Translations under genes and position numbers: made by a program
Source of the DNA: Pseudobdellovibrionaceae bacterium
Lineage (GTDB): Bacteria > Bdellovibrionota > Bdellovibrionia > Bdellovibrionales > Bdellovibrionaceae
Reading direction: 5' to 3'
NCBI GenBank assembly: GCA_013359135.1
Contig: JABWCN010000022.1
Coordinates: 62,001-126,000, forward strand
DNA: 64,000 nucleotides
Shown here: positions 1 through 8,695 of the stretch, in pieces
How the letters are laid out: the number at the start of each line of letters is the position of its first letter
Numbering within the stretch: the stretch's first letter is position 1
The notes under the pieces: model-generated
Databases searched by the model: none
Told to the model about the DNA's origin: nothing
Seen by the model: the letters and a program-made list of their open reading frames with translations, nothing else

Positions 1-16
1 ATATATTTTTTCATTT

Positions 17-427
17 TTAATGACGTAACTCTCTAATTGCCTCATTGATGATTAAGATTGTTTCCATGTCGCTTTTTTTGCAAACTTCAGGATGTATGCA
101 CATAGTATATGAAGATTTGATGTGATTAGATGAACTAAATATTTTGATAGTTAGTAGCGGAATTTGTTCACATTTCTTTTTATCACTGGCTAACAACAAT
201 TTATAGAGCTCATTTGTCTGATGATCAAATTCCTCTTTTTGATCGAAATAGATCCCACGAGAGGGCGATGAATGAAGAGACAAACTAGTCAGAATACTTG
301 TAATTTTATCTTCACAAAAATCACCGCCATTAAGTCGTCCTTGAGAAAACGATTTAATAGATATACAAAATCCTAGAAGAGAAAATATTAATGCTTTGTG
401 TATAAAATTCTCATGATATTTTTTCAT
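17..427 (-). CDS. small exported protein paired with TIGR02147-type regulator
   Basis: Start chosen at 427, where an SD-like GAAGGG precedes ATG; longer in-frame starts lack one. About 136 residues. A Lys-containing N-terminus and hydrophobic stretch (about residues 8-24, ALIFSLLGFCISI) form a likely Sec signal peptide ending near SFSQ. The mature protein begins with an NGGD motif followed by FCED and holds several Cys. The NGGD start recalls exported Bdellovibrio proteins with a GNGGD motif; that is recalled family knowledge, not a search. Its start overlaps the 3' end of the upstream regulator gene by 17 nt, so the two are probably translationally coupled. Function unknown. Confidence 0.6.
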   Translation of the reverse strand: MKKYHENFIHKALIFSLLGFCISIKSFSQGRLNGGDFCEDKITSILTSLSLHSSPSRGIYFDQKEEFDHQTNELYKLLLASDKKKCEQIPLLTIKIFSSSNHIKSSYTMCIHPEVCKKSDMETILIINEAIRELRH

Positions 428-1211
428 AAGCCCTTCGTTTTTTTGTTCTAGGGTATAACTGAATAGCAAGTTCATAGACCTCTGAAGTTTCAGCATTTTC
501 TACAAGCTCACGAATTTCTAAATGAAAATTGCGAATTTTTTCTTTAATCAGTTCCATTTGATTCATGTCAAAGGGAATACATATTGAGGTAAAATCTCTC
601 TCAAGAACAGGGTCTGATAAAAGAGAATTTCTAGCTTGTTTTAATGATTCACAATGAGCTCTTTGGATTGACAAATCGGTCTTATCATCAGTTGTACAAA
701 TAAAGTCTTTTATCTTTATAAGTTTTCCATCTTTTTCTTGTATAAGTTCAAGAGTTTTAAGTCTTGTGATGACCAGTTTTATTTTTTCCTCTGTCACTCC
801 AAGTTTCCCTGCGATCCATGAAATATCATTACGGAAGTATTTAGTCTGTATCAATGCTAATAAATCAAAATAAATAGCTTCAGATAAAAAATCAAAATTT
901 TTTGAAGATAAAAAGCTGACTTTACGAATTTTTATTTTGTTATCATCTTCGGTTTCATTCAGTAGGGCATTTCTTTCTGTTGGATTTAGTTTTAAGTTTT
1001 TTGATATTTTTATACATTGCTTTTTTGTTAGAGTTCTTTTTCCATTAAAAATTTCAGATAAAGCTCCAGAGCTGATTCCACACTTGATAGCAAAAGAGCG
1101 CAGAGAAAATTGAGGATTCATCAGTTTTATTTCATCATATTTATGTCTTAACAGGAGGTATGCTTTTCTATTCATACTAATAGGTTTTTGCATTTTATGG
1201 GCCAAATACAT
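411..1211 (-). CDS. TIGR02147 family putative transcriptional regulator
   Basis: About 266 residues. An N-terminal helix-turn-helix-like segment (roughly residues 35-65: SLRSFAIKCGISSGALSEIF, then NGKRTLTKK) is followed by a winged-helix-like middle part and the conserved C-terminal region typical of TIGR02147 proteins (acidic helix, then YELAIQLYPRTK). This family is abundant in Bdellovibrionota and Fibrobacteres and is presumed to bind DNA. The start is uncertain: 1211, 1193 and 1175 are all ATG codons without a clear ribosome site. The gene overlaps the small exported protein downstream. A second protein of the same family, with the same kind of partner, lies at 57433-58263. Confidence 0.8.
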   Translation of the reverse strand: MYLAHKMQKPISMNRKAYLLLRHKYDEIKLMNPQFSLRSFAIKCGISSGALSEIFNGKRTLTKKQCIKISKNLKLNPTERNALLNETEDDNKIKIRKVSFLSSKNFDFLSEAIYFDLLALIQTKYFRNDISWIAGKLGVTEEKIKLVITRLKTLELIQEKDGKLIKIKDFICTTDDKTDLSIQRAHCESLKQARNSLLSDPVLERDFTSICIPFDMNQMELIKEKIRNFHLEIRELVENAETSEVYELAIQLYPRTKKRRAYEKIS

Positions 1212-1402
1212 AAAAAAACGCAGTGACTAAGCCTTTTTTCTCAGATCTAAGTACTTGAAAAAGTAATGATTTATGTTTTTAATTTGAAGAGCGAAGATGT
1301 TTTTTGAACTTTGCTGTCAAAAGGTCATATTTGGTGTCATTAATTGAGACAGAATTTTCTTTAGATAGTAACTTCAAAATGAACTAAAAAGGATAGAATA
1401 TA

Positions 1403-2422
1403 ATGGCGAAATTATTTACCCCCTTGAGGATCCGTGATTTAGAAATAAGAAATAGAGTTTTTATGGCACCTATGTGTCAGTATTCAGCTATCGAAGGAGT
1501 TCCAAATAGTTGGCATCAAGTCCATCTTGCAAGTCGTGCTGTGGGTGGAGTTGGGCTAGTCATTGTTGAAGCCACAGGTGTTTCTCCAGAGGGAAGAATT
1601 AGTGATCATTGTCTAGGGCTTTATAACCAGCAACAAGAAGAGGCATTTAAACCCATCGTTGAGATAGTTAAGAGAAATGGTGCTAAAATTGCTGTTCAGT
1701 TAGCTCATTCAGGAAGAAAAGGTGTTGGTAGTTTTGATGTTGTCGCACCAAGTTCTATTCCTTTTGACTCAAGTTATAAAATGCCAAAAACCCTGAGTAA
1801 AAAAGAGATTGAAGAGGTGGTTGAGTCCTATTTCAAAGCGGCAAAGCGAGCATTAAATGCAGGATTTGATGTGGTAGAAATCCATATGGCCCATGGGTAT
1901 TTATTACATCAGTTTCTTTCGCCTTACTCAAATAAAAGAACCGATGATTTCGGAAGTTCCTTAATAAACAGAATGAGATTGCCCTTAATGGTTGCTAAAG
2001 TAATCCGGGATTTTTGGCCTCAAAATTTACCTGTGTTTGTCAGGTTATCAGCGACGGATTGGATTGGTAAAGAAGGGTGGGATCTTGAAGAGGTGGTATT
2101 GTTTGTTAAAGAACTAAAAAATATTGGCGTTGATTTTATTGATGTTTCTAGTGGAGGAAATGTTGCTGATGTTAAAATTCCAATAGGGCCAAATTATCAG
2201 GTTTTTTTTGCAGAGGAGATTAGAAAGAAAGCTGAAATTTTAACTGGAGCTGTTGGGCTTATTACCGAATCGATACAGGCCGAGAAAATCTTAGTAGAAG
2301 GAAAAGCAGATGCTATTTTGCTTGGACGAGTATTATTAAGAGACCCTTATTGGGCCATAAATGCAGCTCAGCAGTTGGGGAATGAAAAAATATTCCCCAA
2401 ACAATATGAAAGAGCGTATTAG
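1403..2422 (+). CDS. namA: NADH:flavin oxidoreductase, old yellow enzyme family (YqjM/NamA-like)
   Basis: A 339-residue FMN-dependent ene reductase expected to reduce activated C=C bonds with NADPH in the cytoplasm. It is full length for the YqjM class and begins with the family signature MAKLFTPL. The MAPMCQYSA segment carries Cys25 and Tyr27, matching the Cys and Tyr that define thermophilic-like old yellow enzymes. QLAHSGRKG, the HMAHGYLLHQFLSP segment and NKRTDDFGSS are the usual FMN and substrate-site blocks, and ILLGRVLLRDPYW closes the phosphate-binding region. An AAAAGGAT site precedes the ATG. It converges on tpx across a short hairpin. Its physiological substrate cannot be read from sequence. 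Confidence 0.92.
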   Translation: MAKLFTPLRIRDLEIRNRVFMAPMCQYSAIEGVPNSWHQVHLASRAVGGVGLVIVEATGVSPEGRISDHCLGLYNQQQEEAFKPIVEIVKRNGAKIAVQLAHSGRKGVGSFDVVAPSSIPFDSSYKMPKTLSKKEIEEVVESYFKAAKRALNAGFDVVEIHMAHGYLLHQFLSPYSNKRTDDFGSSLINRMRLPLMVAKVIRDFWPQNLPVFVRLSATDWIGKEGWDLEEVVLFVKELKNIGVDFIDVSSGGNVADVKIPIGPNYQVFFAEEIRKKAEILTGAVGLITESIQAEKILVEGKADAILLGRVLLRDPYWAINAAQQLGNEKIFPKQYERAY

Positions 2423-2442
2423 GCCTTAAATTATTTTAAGGC
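2423..2442. terminator. short hairpin between convergent namA and tpx
   Basis: Perfect 8-bp inverted repeat GCCTTAAA / TTTAAGGC around a 4-nt loop, placed just after the namA stop and covering the last codons of tpx. It sits where a bidirectional terminator is expected, but a clean U-tract is missing, so this is tentative. Confidence 0.4.
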
Positions 2443-2928
2443 TAAGAGTGCTGCTGTGTAGTTTGGTTCGTTTACAATGTCAGAAACTTGCTCTGTGTAA
2501 AGTACCTGATTGTCCTCGGAAAGAACAATTACACAACGAGAAAGAAGGCCTGCTAGAGGGGAGTCCAGTATAACAATTCCATAATCTTGTCCAAATCGAC
2601 TGCGAAAAGCTGAAAGAGTTTCACAGTTTTTAATTCCTTCTGCACCACAAAATCGTGTTTGAGCAAATGGTAAGTCAGCAGATATATTTAAAACCACTGT
2701 GTTGTGCAGTTGAGCCGCTTCTTGATTAAATCTTCTTACCGAGGCAGCACAGGTTCCAGTATCGATACTTGGGAAAACATTAAGTACCTTTTTTTTTCCA
2801 AAATAATTTTGTAAGCTCACCTCGGAAAGATCTGATTTTACTAGTTTAAAGTCTTTAGCGATAGTAGCTTTTTCAGGAAGAGTTCCTGAAGTGTGAACAG
2901 GATTTCCTTTGAGAGTGATATTTGCCAT
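2431..2928 (-). CDS. tpx: thiol peroxidase (atypical 2-Cys peroxiredoxin)
   Basis: 165 residues, the usual Tpx length, and very similar throughout to E. coli Tpx as I recall it. The peroxidatic Cys60 lies in FPSIDTGTCAASVRRFN and the resolving Cys94 in FAQTRFCGAEG. The enzyme reduces hydrogen peroxide and alkyl hydroperoxides using thioredoxin. A strong site (AAAGGAGA) lies 5-6 nt before the ATG. It is monocistronic and convergent with namA. An extra Cys follows the resolving Cys (KNCETL) where many homologues have Val. Function is confidently assigned. Confidence 0.96.
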   Translation of the reverse strand: MANITLKGNPVHTSGTLPEKATIAKDFKLVKSDLSEVSLQNYFGKKKVLNVFPSIDTGTCAASVRRFNQEAAQLHNTVVLNISADLPFAQTRFCGAEGIKNCETLSAFRSRFGQDYGIVILDSPLAGLLSRCVIVLSEDNQVLYTEQVSDIVNEPNYTAALLALK

Positions 2929-2985
2929 GTGTCTCCTTTGTTATGTGTATGTGAATTGAAGTTGTAGGTCACAAAAAATAAAAAA

Positions 2986-3516
2986 CTAAGACTTCTGAGC
3001 TTTAATAGTTAAACTAGAAATATAAGTTTCTGGCAGCCCGGCTTGTTTAGCTCCACTGATCAAGGCTTTTATAAAAACATCACTGACAGGCCCAGCCGTG
3101 CTTGATCTTGTAGGTGATGTTACGAAAGCCGTAGCTTCAATTTCATTTTGATTAACTTGAACTTTGATTGCCCTTTCGATCGACATTCCTGTAACCACTC
3201 CTTCTTTGTGTTGAACTACAGGCCAATCCTTAGAGGGAATCTCAAAAAGAAGTCCAAAGACAGAACTTCCTTCTTGATCAACTAGTCCTGCAACTCGACC
3301 TCCCCACCAACGAGAAGGAAAGTCAAAGACAAGATCTACGTTCCTAGCTTCGGCGACCTGTCCTTGAGGTAATTGGAAGAAGTGATAGCTATGTTCCTCT
3401 TTCCATTGTTCAAAAGCCTCACGGTCTAAAACTCCAGAATAGGCAAAGTACCATCTGGTTCCTTGATCAGTGATTGCATTTCTAGCGTCCATAACTTTAT
3501 AATAATGAGCATCCAT
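2986..3516 (-). CDS. gamma-glutamylcyclotransferase-like protein
   Basis: 176 residues. After a short lead, WYFAYSGVLDREAFEQW resembles the YFAYGSNL substrate loop of the GGCT/AIG2 fold, and the sequence then follows the expected beta-rich pattern (VDLVFDFPS, WWGGRVAGLVDQEGSSVFGLLFEI). The canonical Gly-Ser of the loop is altered to Ser-Gly, and the catalytic Glu is not obvious. It could be a degenerate cyclotransferase or a protein acting on another gamma-glutamyl compound. It stands alone between tpx and a divergent lipoprotein gene. The start at 3516 lacks a strong ribosome site. Confidence 0.65.
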   Translation of the reverse strand: MDAHYYKVMDARNAITDQGTRWYFAYSGVLDREAFEQWKEEHSYHFFQLPQGQVAEARNVDLVFDFPSRWWGGRVAGLVDQEGSSVFGLLFEIPSKDWPVVQHKEGVVTGMSIERAIKVQVNQNEIEATAFVTSPTRSSTAGPVSDVFIKALISGAKQAGLPETYISSLTIKAQKS

Positions 3517-3633
3517 GTAAACAAAGTAGCATAAGGAAATTTAAAGTTCAATGGGTCAGTCTGTCTCTGCTATAAAACAGTTACTGTGTGATATGACTTT
3601 TGAGCATGCATGGATTTATACTTTGGAGGAATC

Positions 3634-4488
3634 ATGTGCATTTATTTAAGGCAAAATAATATTAAAAAAGACAAAATTGTTGGATTTTTATTACTTCTAT
3701 TCATAATAGCTGTGATTCAAGGGTGCAGTTCGGCAGGTAAAGATATTCATTTTAGATCCCGTCTACCAACACAAGAATCACCTTTAATTAGTTTTGACAA
3801 GGAAAGTCTTTTTGGATTCGAGATGGATGCTGAAAGTTCTCGTTATACGTTTCAACCGACGAACGATTTAGTAACTAATTATAATTTAAATAATGAAACA
3901 AGCTATTTTTCCTCGGAGGGCTCTGTCAATGGATTTGATTTATCTTTAAATTATAGGAAAGCCTATGAGCCAATTTATTTTAAAGGTAATCTTGGATTAG
4001 ATTTTCTGGAGCTTCAGATAAATCCAAGTTCCATAATAGGTCTAACGGGTCCTTGGTTTGTTAATTTTAACGTGGGGGTCTATAAAACAAGTGCTTATGT
4101 TAGTACTTCCTCAAGCAGTTGCAACTTTATTTGCTTTTCAACAGACAGAGCTACAGATCAGTTAAAAGAAAATGAGATCAAAACTTCGCAATCAGGATCC
4201 GAGAAGAAAATAGGTGGATTAATTGGATATAAATTTTCTGAAAAGAATCTGCTTACAATTTCCTATCAGTGGATGGATTATGCAGTTAGCGCTTCGGTTT
4301 CAAAAAATGGAATGGCAGATTTGAGTTTAAATGAAAGGTACTACGCCTCAGGTTATGGTTTAGGAGTTTTTAATGAACTTTCTCTAAGATCAACCCTAGG
4401 GCTAACTGTCGACTATGTTCAAATGCATTTACGAAAAAAGACAGATAGACAAACTGTTTTAGGTGCAAGAATGCTGGTGGGATTTTAG
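3634..4488 (+). CDS. lipoprotein, probable outer-membrane beta-barrel
   Basis: Start chosen at the ATG at 3634, which follows GGAGGA closely; an in-frame ATG at 3610 has no such site. The N-terminus is basic, then hydrophobic (GFLLLLFIIAVIQGCSS) with a lipobox ending at Cys, so it is probably lipidated. The rest alternates polar and hydrophobic residues with many Tyr, Gly and Ser, and ends in MLVGF with a terminal Phe, a feature of BAM-inserted barrels. A Cys pair sits in a loop (SCNFICFS). No enzymatic motif seen and family not recognised. Isolated gene. Confidence 0.6.
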   Translation: MCIYLRQNNIKKDKIVGFLLLLFIIAVIQGCSSAGKDIHFRSRLPTQESPLISFDKESLFGFEMDAESSRYTFQPTNDLVTNYNLNNETSYFSSEGSVNGFDLSLNYRKAYEPIYFKGNLGLDFLELQINPSSIIGLTGPWFVNFNVGVYKTSAYVSTSSSSCNFICFSTDRATDQLKENEIKTSQSGSEKKIGGLIGYKFSEKNLLTISYQWMDYAVSASVSKNGMADLSLNERYYASGYGLGVFNELSLRSTLGLTVDYVQMHLRKKTDRQTVLGARMLVGF

Positions 4489-4832
4489 ATAATTGTTTAT
4501 GAACAAAAAATAGAAATGATCATCTTTGAGCTATTTTGTTAGGTTTACAAAACAAAAAACTCTGGCAACCCACAAGCAACAAAAGATTGGGGTCATAATT
4601 TAAGAAAGACCTATGGATAGACATTAAACTAAACCAGAGACGATTACTAAAGATGGCTTTCCGGGTTATGCAGAAATTGTTGATATGCCTTAAGTGTGAG
4701 TTATTTGAATTTTTAATTTTTTTGAGTAATATGCTATTTAATTAGTTAAAAAAAATTCACCAAACAAATCATAAGAGAATGAATTGAATGTAAAAAATAT
4801 TTAGCTTAGTATGAGTCAATGGAGGAGTTAAA
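4489..4832. other. intergenic region, no gene recognised
   Basis: About 340 bases with no convincing coding sequence. A short open stretch at 4631-4693 reads KPETITKDGFPGYAEIVDMP and then stops. Its composition looks coding-like, but it is closed upstream after one codon by an in-frame TAA. It may be the tail of a decayed gene. A GGAGGAG at 4821-4827 belongs to the next gene. Confidence 0.4.
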
Positions 4833-5768
4833 TTGTCGCTTTATAAATATGTTTATTGGTTTAAAAGAACAAAGCCGAGCTCCTATAAACCTGTTATTTT
4901 AATCACGGGTTGTTCCTCAGGGATTGGTTTTGAGCTTGCAAAAACTTTCTCAAATATTCCCAATTATAGAACTGTGATTACGGCAAGAGCTCCTTCGGTA
5001 GAAAAACTTCACTCATTGTTTCCCTCTGCAGATAATATCAGAGTTTGGGAGCTAGACATCACCAGTGAAATTTCAAGAAATCAGCTTGTTGAAAAAATTA
5101 GGAAAGAATGGGAAGGTGTTGATATTCTTATTAACAACGCGGGAATTAGTTATCGTTCCGTTATCGAGCATATGACTGACAAGGATGAACTCGCTCAAAT
5201 GACTACTAACTATTTAGGCCCCATGGCTTTGATTAGAAATGTGCTACCTAATATGCGCCGAAAAGGACGAGGAAAGATCATCAATGTTAGTTCTGTTAGT
5301 GGAATGCTTGCGATGCCTACAATGTCATCATATTCCGCTTCAAAAGCGGCTTTAGAGGGAGCTAGTGAGGCTCTTTGGTATGAGATGCGTCCTTTTGGAA
5401 TAGATGTTTCTTTAATACAACCAGGATTTATCCATTCAGATTCTTTTAAAAATGTTCGTTATACAGAACGTGGAGAAAAATCAGAGAACAATGAAGATGA
5501 ATATTCTGCTTTTTATAGAAATATGAAACCTTTTGTTTCTCGATTAATGGGAATGTCAAGGACTCCAGCCAGTAAAATAGCAGAGTTAATTCTACTAGTA
5601 GTTCAGACCGAGCGTCCACCTCTTTGGGTTCCAGCTGGCTTTGGTGCTGAGTTTTTCTATTACTTACGTCGTTTGATGCCAAGAAGACTTTTACACCCAG
5701 TCTTGTATCGTTGTCTTCCCGGTGTTGAACATTGGGGAGAAGGGTTTTCCAAAAAACGATCTCGGTAG
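4833..5768 (+). CDS. short-chain dehydrogenase/reductase (SDR) family oxidoreductase
   Basis: Translation starts at TTG (4833), supported by GGAGGAG ending 5 nt upstream. 311 residues. A Rossmann NAD(P)-binding motif TGCSSGIG lies at residues 25-32, NNAG at 101-104, the catalytic Ser in NVSSVSG near 154, and YSASK gives Tyr167 and Lys171. The C-terminal extension is basic (FYYLRRLMPRRLLHP), as in SDRs of the classical oxidoreductase group that act on lipids or retinoid-like substrates, so membrane association is possible. Substrate unknown. Monocistronic. Confidence 0.9.
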   Translation: MSLYKYVYWFKRTKPSSYKPVILITGCSSGIGFELAKTFSNIPNYRTVITARAPSVEKLHSLFPSADNIRVWELDITSEISRNQLVEKIRKEWEGVDILINNAGISYRSVIEHMTDKDELAQMTTNYLGPMALIRNVLPNMRRKGRGKIINVSSVSGMLAMPTMSSYSASKAALEGASEALWYEMRPFGIDVSLIQPGFIHSDSFKNVRYTERGEKSENNEDEYSAFYRNMKPFVSRLMGMSRTPASKIAELILLVVQTERPPLWVPAGFGAEFFYYLRRLMPRRLLHPVLYRCLPGVEHWGEGFSKKRSR

Positions 5769-5941
5769 ATTTAGAGGCTGACTCCGAATTCAGGCAGTCA
5801 ATTGCTTTATATTTTGACACTTTTAAATTAATAAAAATGGCTATAGAATCTTAATAAAGGTTGAATAGTTTTTCCAAGTCAGCGCTGAAGATTTAATCTC
5901 ATTTTAATGTCATTGGCATTAAAATTGTAAACTATATCAAT

Positions 5942-7960
5942 ATGAGAAAATTAATTGGTTGTTTTTTGTTTATTTGTCAGTGCTCGCTAGGAGTTGCAAA
6001 AAGCAATCATCTTATAACCCAATCCATGGCAGTAAATTTCAATAATCAGATTCCTCAGAGTTTTCAAAATGATCCTAAATACCTGACTCAGATATTTGTT
6101 CCAAGATCTTGGGTGAGTGTAATTAAAGATGAAGTTGTTGGAACCGATTGGGATAGATTTCTTAATGATTCTAAAAATCCTAATTTGGTAAGAGTTTTGA
6201 TACATCCTTTCGATGAGATTACTTTGAATAAAGTTAAAGTTGCTTTAAAAAAAGCGAATATTAAGTATAAACCAAGTCAATTTGAAATTCCTTTTTACTT
6301 AACAGAATCTAGGAGCTTATATCCAACAACAGTTAAAGACTTTAAAATACCAGTGTCTCCAAGGCTATCGATGTCTAGTGGTTTTGGTAAATGGAAGGGA
6401 AATGAAGAGGATGTGGACATGTTTGGAAATTTCTTTGGAATGGAATATAATAAAATGATTTCTTCAGAGCAGGCTGAATTTTCAATCGAAGCTTCAAGAA
6501 TAATTCAAAAGAAATTAAATGGTTCAACAAAGGGAGACTTTTTTGAAATTCAACCAGAACGTATGGTTATCAAGATAAACTCTCCTTATAATGAGCTAAA
6601 TCTAGGACTAACTTTTCGAGATATATCAACAATAAGTACTGAAAGTGTTGTAGGTATTCCAAGTTTTGTGCAACAAACTTTTCTAGGATCGGAGCTTTTA
6701 GCTTATGCTAATGGCTATGATTCTGCGTATGATTATCTTTATCATTTGGAAGCAAAAATTAGAGGGCGAGCCTTGGCAGAGTTTTTTGTTAGAACAGGAT
6801 TTGTCCATTCGTCACCTCATTCGCAGAATTTTGTACTTAAAGCTGATAATAATTTTCGTTTAAATGGAGTTCTTTCTATAAGAGATCTTCCTGATTTAAT
6901 ACCTACTTATGATAGCCGTTTATTAGATCCAGCGATGGCGTCATTGTTTGAAAACTTCGAGGATGCAAGAGAAGCTCTTCGCAATCAGCTTGATGGAGGA
7001 ACTGATTTTTTTGCATTTAGACATAGCTTTTTAAAAGGATCTGAAGACGAAAGAATTTTAACTTATGAGCAAAAAAGAGAAATAGAATTAGCAACGTCAA
7101 ACTCATTTATTAATACACTTTCATTTTATTCTGGAGTCTCATCTGAAGATATTAGAAAAATTGTGAGCCATAATTTTTATAATGTGGAATCCGATTATGC
7201 CATAACATTTTTTCAAAGAAATTCTCAAATATGGAATAATATTTTAACCGGGATTAAAACTAAATTAGCCGAGGGCGTAAAAGCAAGAGTCGAAGAAAAA
7301 CCTAGAAAATTTGAAATAGTTAAGGGGCAGGATGAGATAAATTCAAATTTGCTAAAAATTATTAGAAAAAGACTCTCATCGGAAAAAATAGAAGCTGCTG
7401 AACTAGCTTTTATAAAGCAGTTATGGGTTGATCAAAAAAAAATTGGATTTAGTCAAATTGAAGTTAGCAAAATTATTACAATAATGATTGCAGCAGAGGC
7501 TGTTTCCCAAGAGAGCTACCTTGAGGTCTATCTTGCTGCAAATAGCGAGCATCAGCGAGATGAGCTAATGAAGAGTTTATTAAAAGGAAGTTTTAGTGAT
7601 AAATTAGCTTTCTTACGACAAATAATAAAAAAATTCCATTCCTCAGAAAAATTTGTTGAATCAGCAGAGAAGAAAAGGTTACTTTACAGAGTTACAAATA
7701 TTTTAAATCAGAATAATATACCTCCAGAAATACTTGAGGCTTCTTATTTTGCCTTTGTTGCTTTATCTAATCCTGAATATAAAGGGACAGATATAACTAT
7801 GTTCATGAAATTGTTTCCAAAAATAGGCTTAACAAAAAGCGTTAAAGAAGATTTAGTCTTTTGGAAAAAAAATTATCCAAATAAAGATTCATGGTATGTC
7901 GATAATATACTAAAATCTTCATTGATTACTACAATTTATTCCTGTCTTAAGAACTACTAG
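5942..7960 (+). CDS. exported protein of unknown function, possible IucA/IucC-like fold
   Basis: 672 residues beginning with a signal peptide (MRKLIGCFLFICQCSLGVAKS). The middle contains GFVHSSPHSQNFVL followed about 15 residues later by GVLSIRDLPDLI. This recalls the His-x(n)-Gln-Asn catalytic block and the downstream Arg-Asp of NRPS-independent siderophore synthetases (IucA/IucC), and the earlier SPRLSMSSG and LGLTFRDI segments occupy matching positions. The resemblance is by eye only. The C-terminal third (from about residue 450) is helical, with Lys/Glu-rich segments. Exporting an ATP-dependent synthetase would be odd, so this may be a catalytically unrelated relative. Monocistronic, convergent with the next gene. 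Confidence 0.45.
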   Translation: MRKLIGCFLFICQCSLGVAKSNHLITQSMAVNFNNQIPQSFQNDPKYLTQIFVPRSWVSVIKDEVVGTDWDRFLNDSKNPNLVRVLIHPFDEITLNKVKVALKKANIKYKPSQFEIPFYLTESRSLYPTTVKDFKIPVSPRLSMSSGFGKWKGNEEDVDMFGNFFGMEYNKMISSEQAEFSIEASRIIQKKLNGSTKGDFFEIQPERMVIKINSPYNELNLGLTFRDISTISTESVVGIPSFVQQTFLGSELLAYANGYDSAYDYLYHLEAKIRGRALAEFFVRTGFVHSSPHSQNFVLKADNNFRLNGVLSIRDLPDLIPTYDSRLLDPAMASLFENFEDAREALRNQLDGGTDFFAFRHSFLKGSEDERILTYEQKREIELATSNSFINTLSFYSGVSSEDIRKIVSHNFYNVESDYAITFFQRNSQIWNNILTGIKTKLAEGVKARVEEKPRKFEIVKGQDEINSNLLKIIRKRLSSEKIEAAELAFIKQLWVDQKKIGFSQIEVSKIITIMIAAEAVSQESYLEVYLAANSEHQRDELMKSLLKGSFSDKLAFLRQIIKKFHSSEKFVESAEKKRLLYRVTNILNQNNIPPEILEASYFAFVALSNPEYKGTDITMFMKLFPKIGLTKSVKEDLVFWKKNYPNKDSWYVDNILKSSLITTIYSCLKNY

Positions 7961-8006
7961 TAAAAAATATAGTTAAATTTCTGTGTCATTATTTCAGTAA
8001 ATAAGT

Positions 8007-8456
8007 TTATTTAGAAACTTTAAAAAACAGAAAAGATTTTTGCTGTTGTAGATCTTGTAATACCAACATCACGTCGTTAGTTGAGGTGTTTGATTCTATG
8101 TGTAGACTTTGAATGTAGGTGTTAAAAGGTGAAGTCTCTGTGAACAAAAGTTTTGTGTAGATAGAATTATCTTTAATACAAGAAATATTTAAAGAAACTC
8201 CATTTTGATCTTTAGAAGTTAAAGTGGAAACTTTTCTTCCATTACTAAATAGAATTTGGCAATAAGCTGAATTTTTTTGACAATAAATATCAAAGTCAAC
8301 ATTTGATGCATATTTGTCTTTAGAGTATTTTCCATTTAAAAAGCTACACTCAGTAAGAGGTTTCAGCGTTACTGACTGAAGATAAGTAGAAAACTTGTGT
8401 GATTGAGAAAAGCTAGATAGAGAAATAAAACATACTAAAAATAATAATTTAAACAT
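8007..8456 (-). CDS. small exported hypothetical protein
   Basis: 149 residues with a clean signal peptide (MFKLLFLVCFISLSSFSQS) and an AGGAG site 7-8 nt before the ATG. The mature part is Ser/Thr- and Tyr-rich with four or five Cys (ECSFLNG, IYCQKNSAYCQIL, ISCIKD), suggesting a disulfide-stabilised periplasmic or secreted protein. No family recognised. It stands alone, convergent with the 672-residue exported protein. Confidence 0.6.
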   Translation of the reverse strand: MFKLLFLVCFISLSSFSQSHKFSTYLQSVTLKPLTECSFLNGKYSKDKYASNVDFDIYCQKNSAYCQILFSNGRKVSTLTSKDQNGVSLNISCIKDNSIYTKLLFTETSPFNTYIQSLHIESNTSTNDVMLVLQDLQQQKSFLFFKVSK

Positions 8457-8695
8457 TTGAAAACTCCTAAGGAATAATGAATAGAGGGAACATAGTTCTT
8501 AATTGGAAAAAATGGAAACCTTAAAATTCGTTAAGATAATACTTTCAAAAGTAACAATAGAATCACAGTGGCAGGTGGCTATGTCATGTATCTATAGTAG
8601 TGTTTAAGTAAAAAATTCAAAAAAAATCATATGAAGGATGATAATATTACTGTTTAATAGTTGATAGTTATCCTACTTGCGAGTTAGTTTTTAGT

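Noticed and set aside
4631-4693. Coding-like tail KPETITKDGFPGYAEIVDMP in the gap before the SDR gene
   Set aside because: Only 20 codons, closed upstream by an in-frame TAA, and no family recognised; possible remnant but not supportable as a gene.
5446-5820. 124-codon minus-strand frame over the end of the SDR gene
   Set aside because: It overlaps a well-supported enzyme on the other strand and has no motif or ribosome site.
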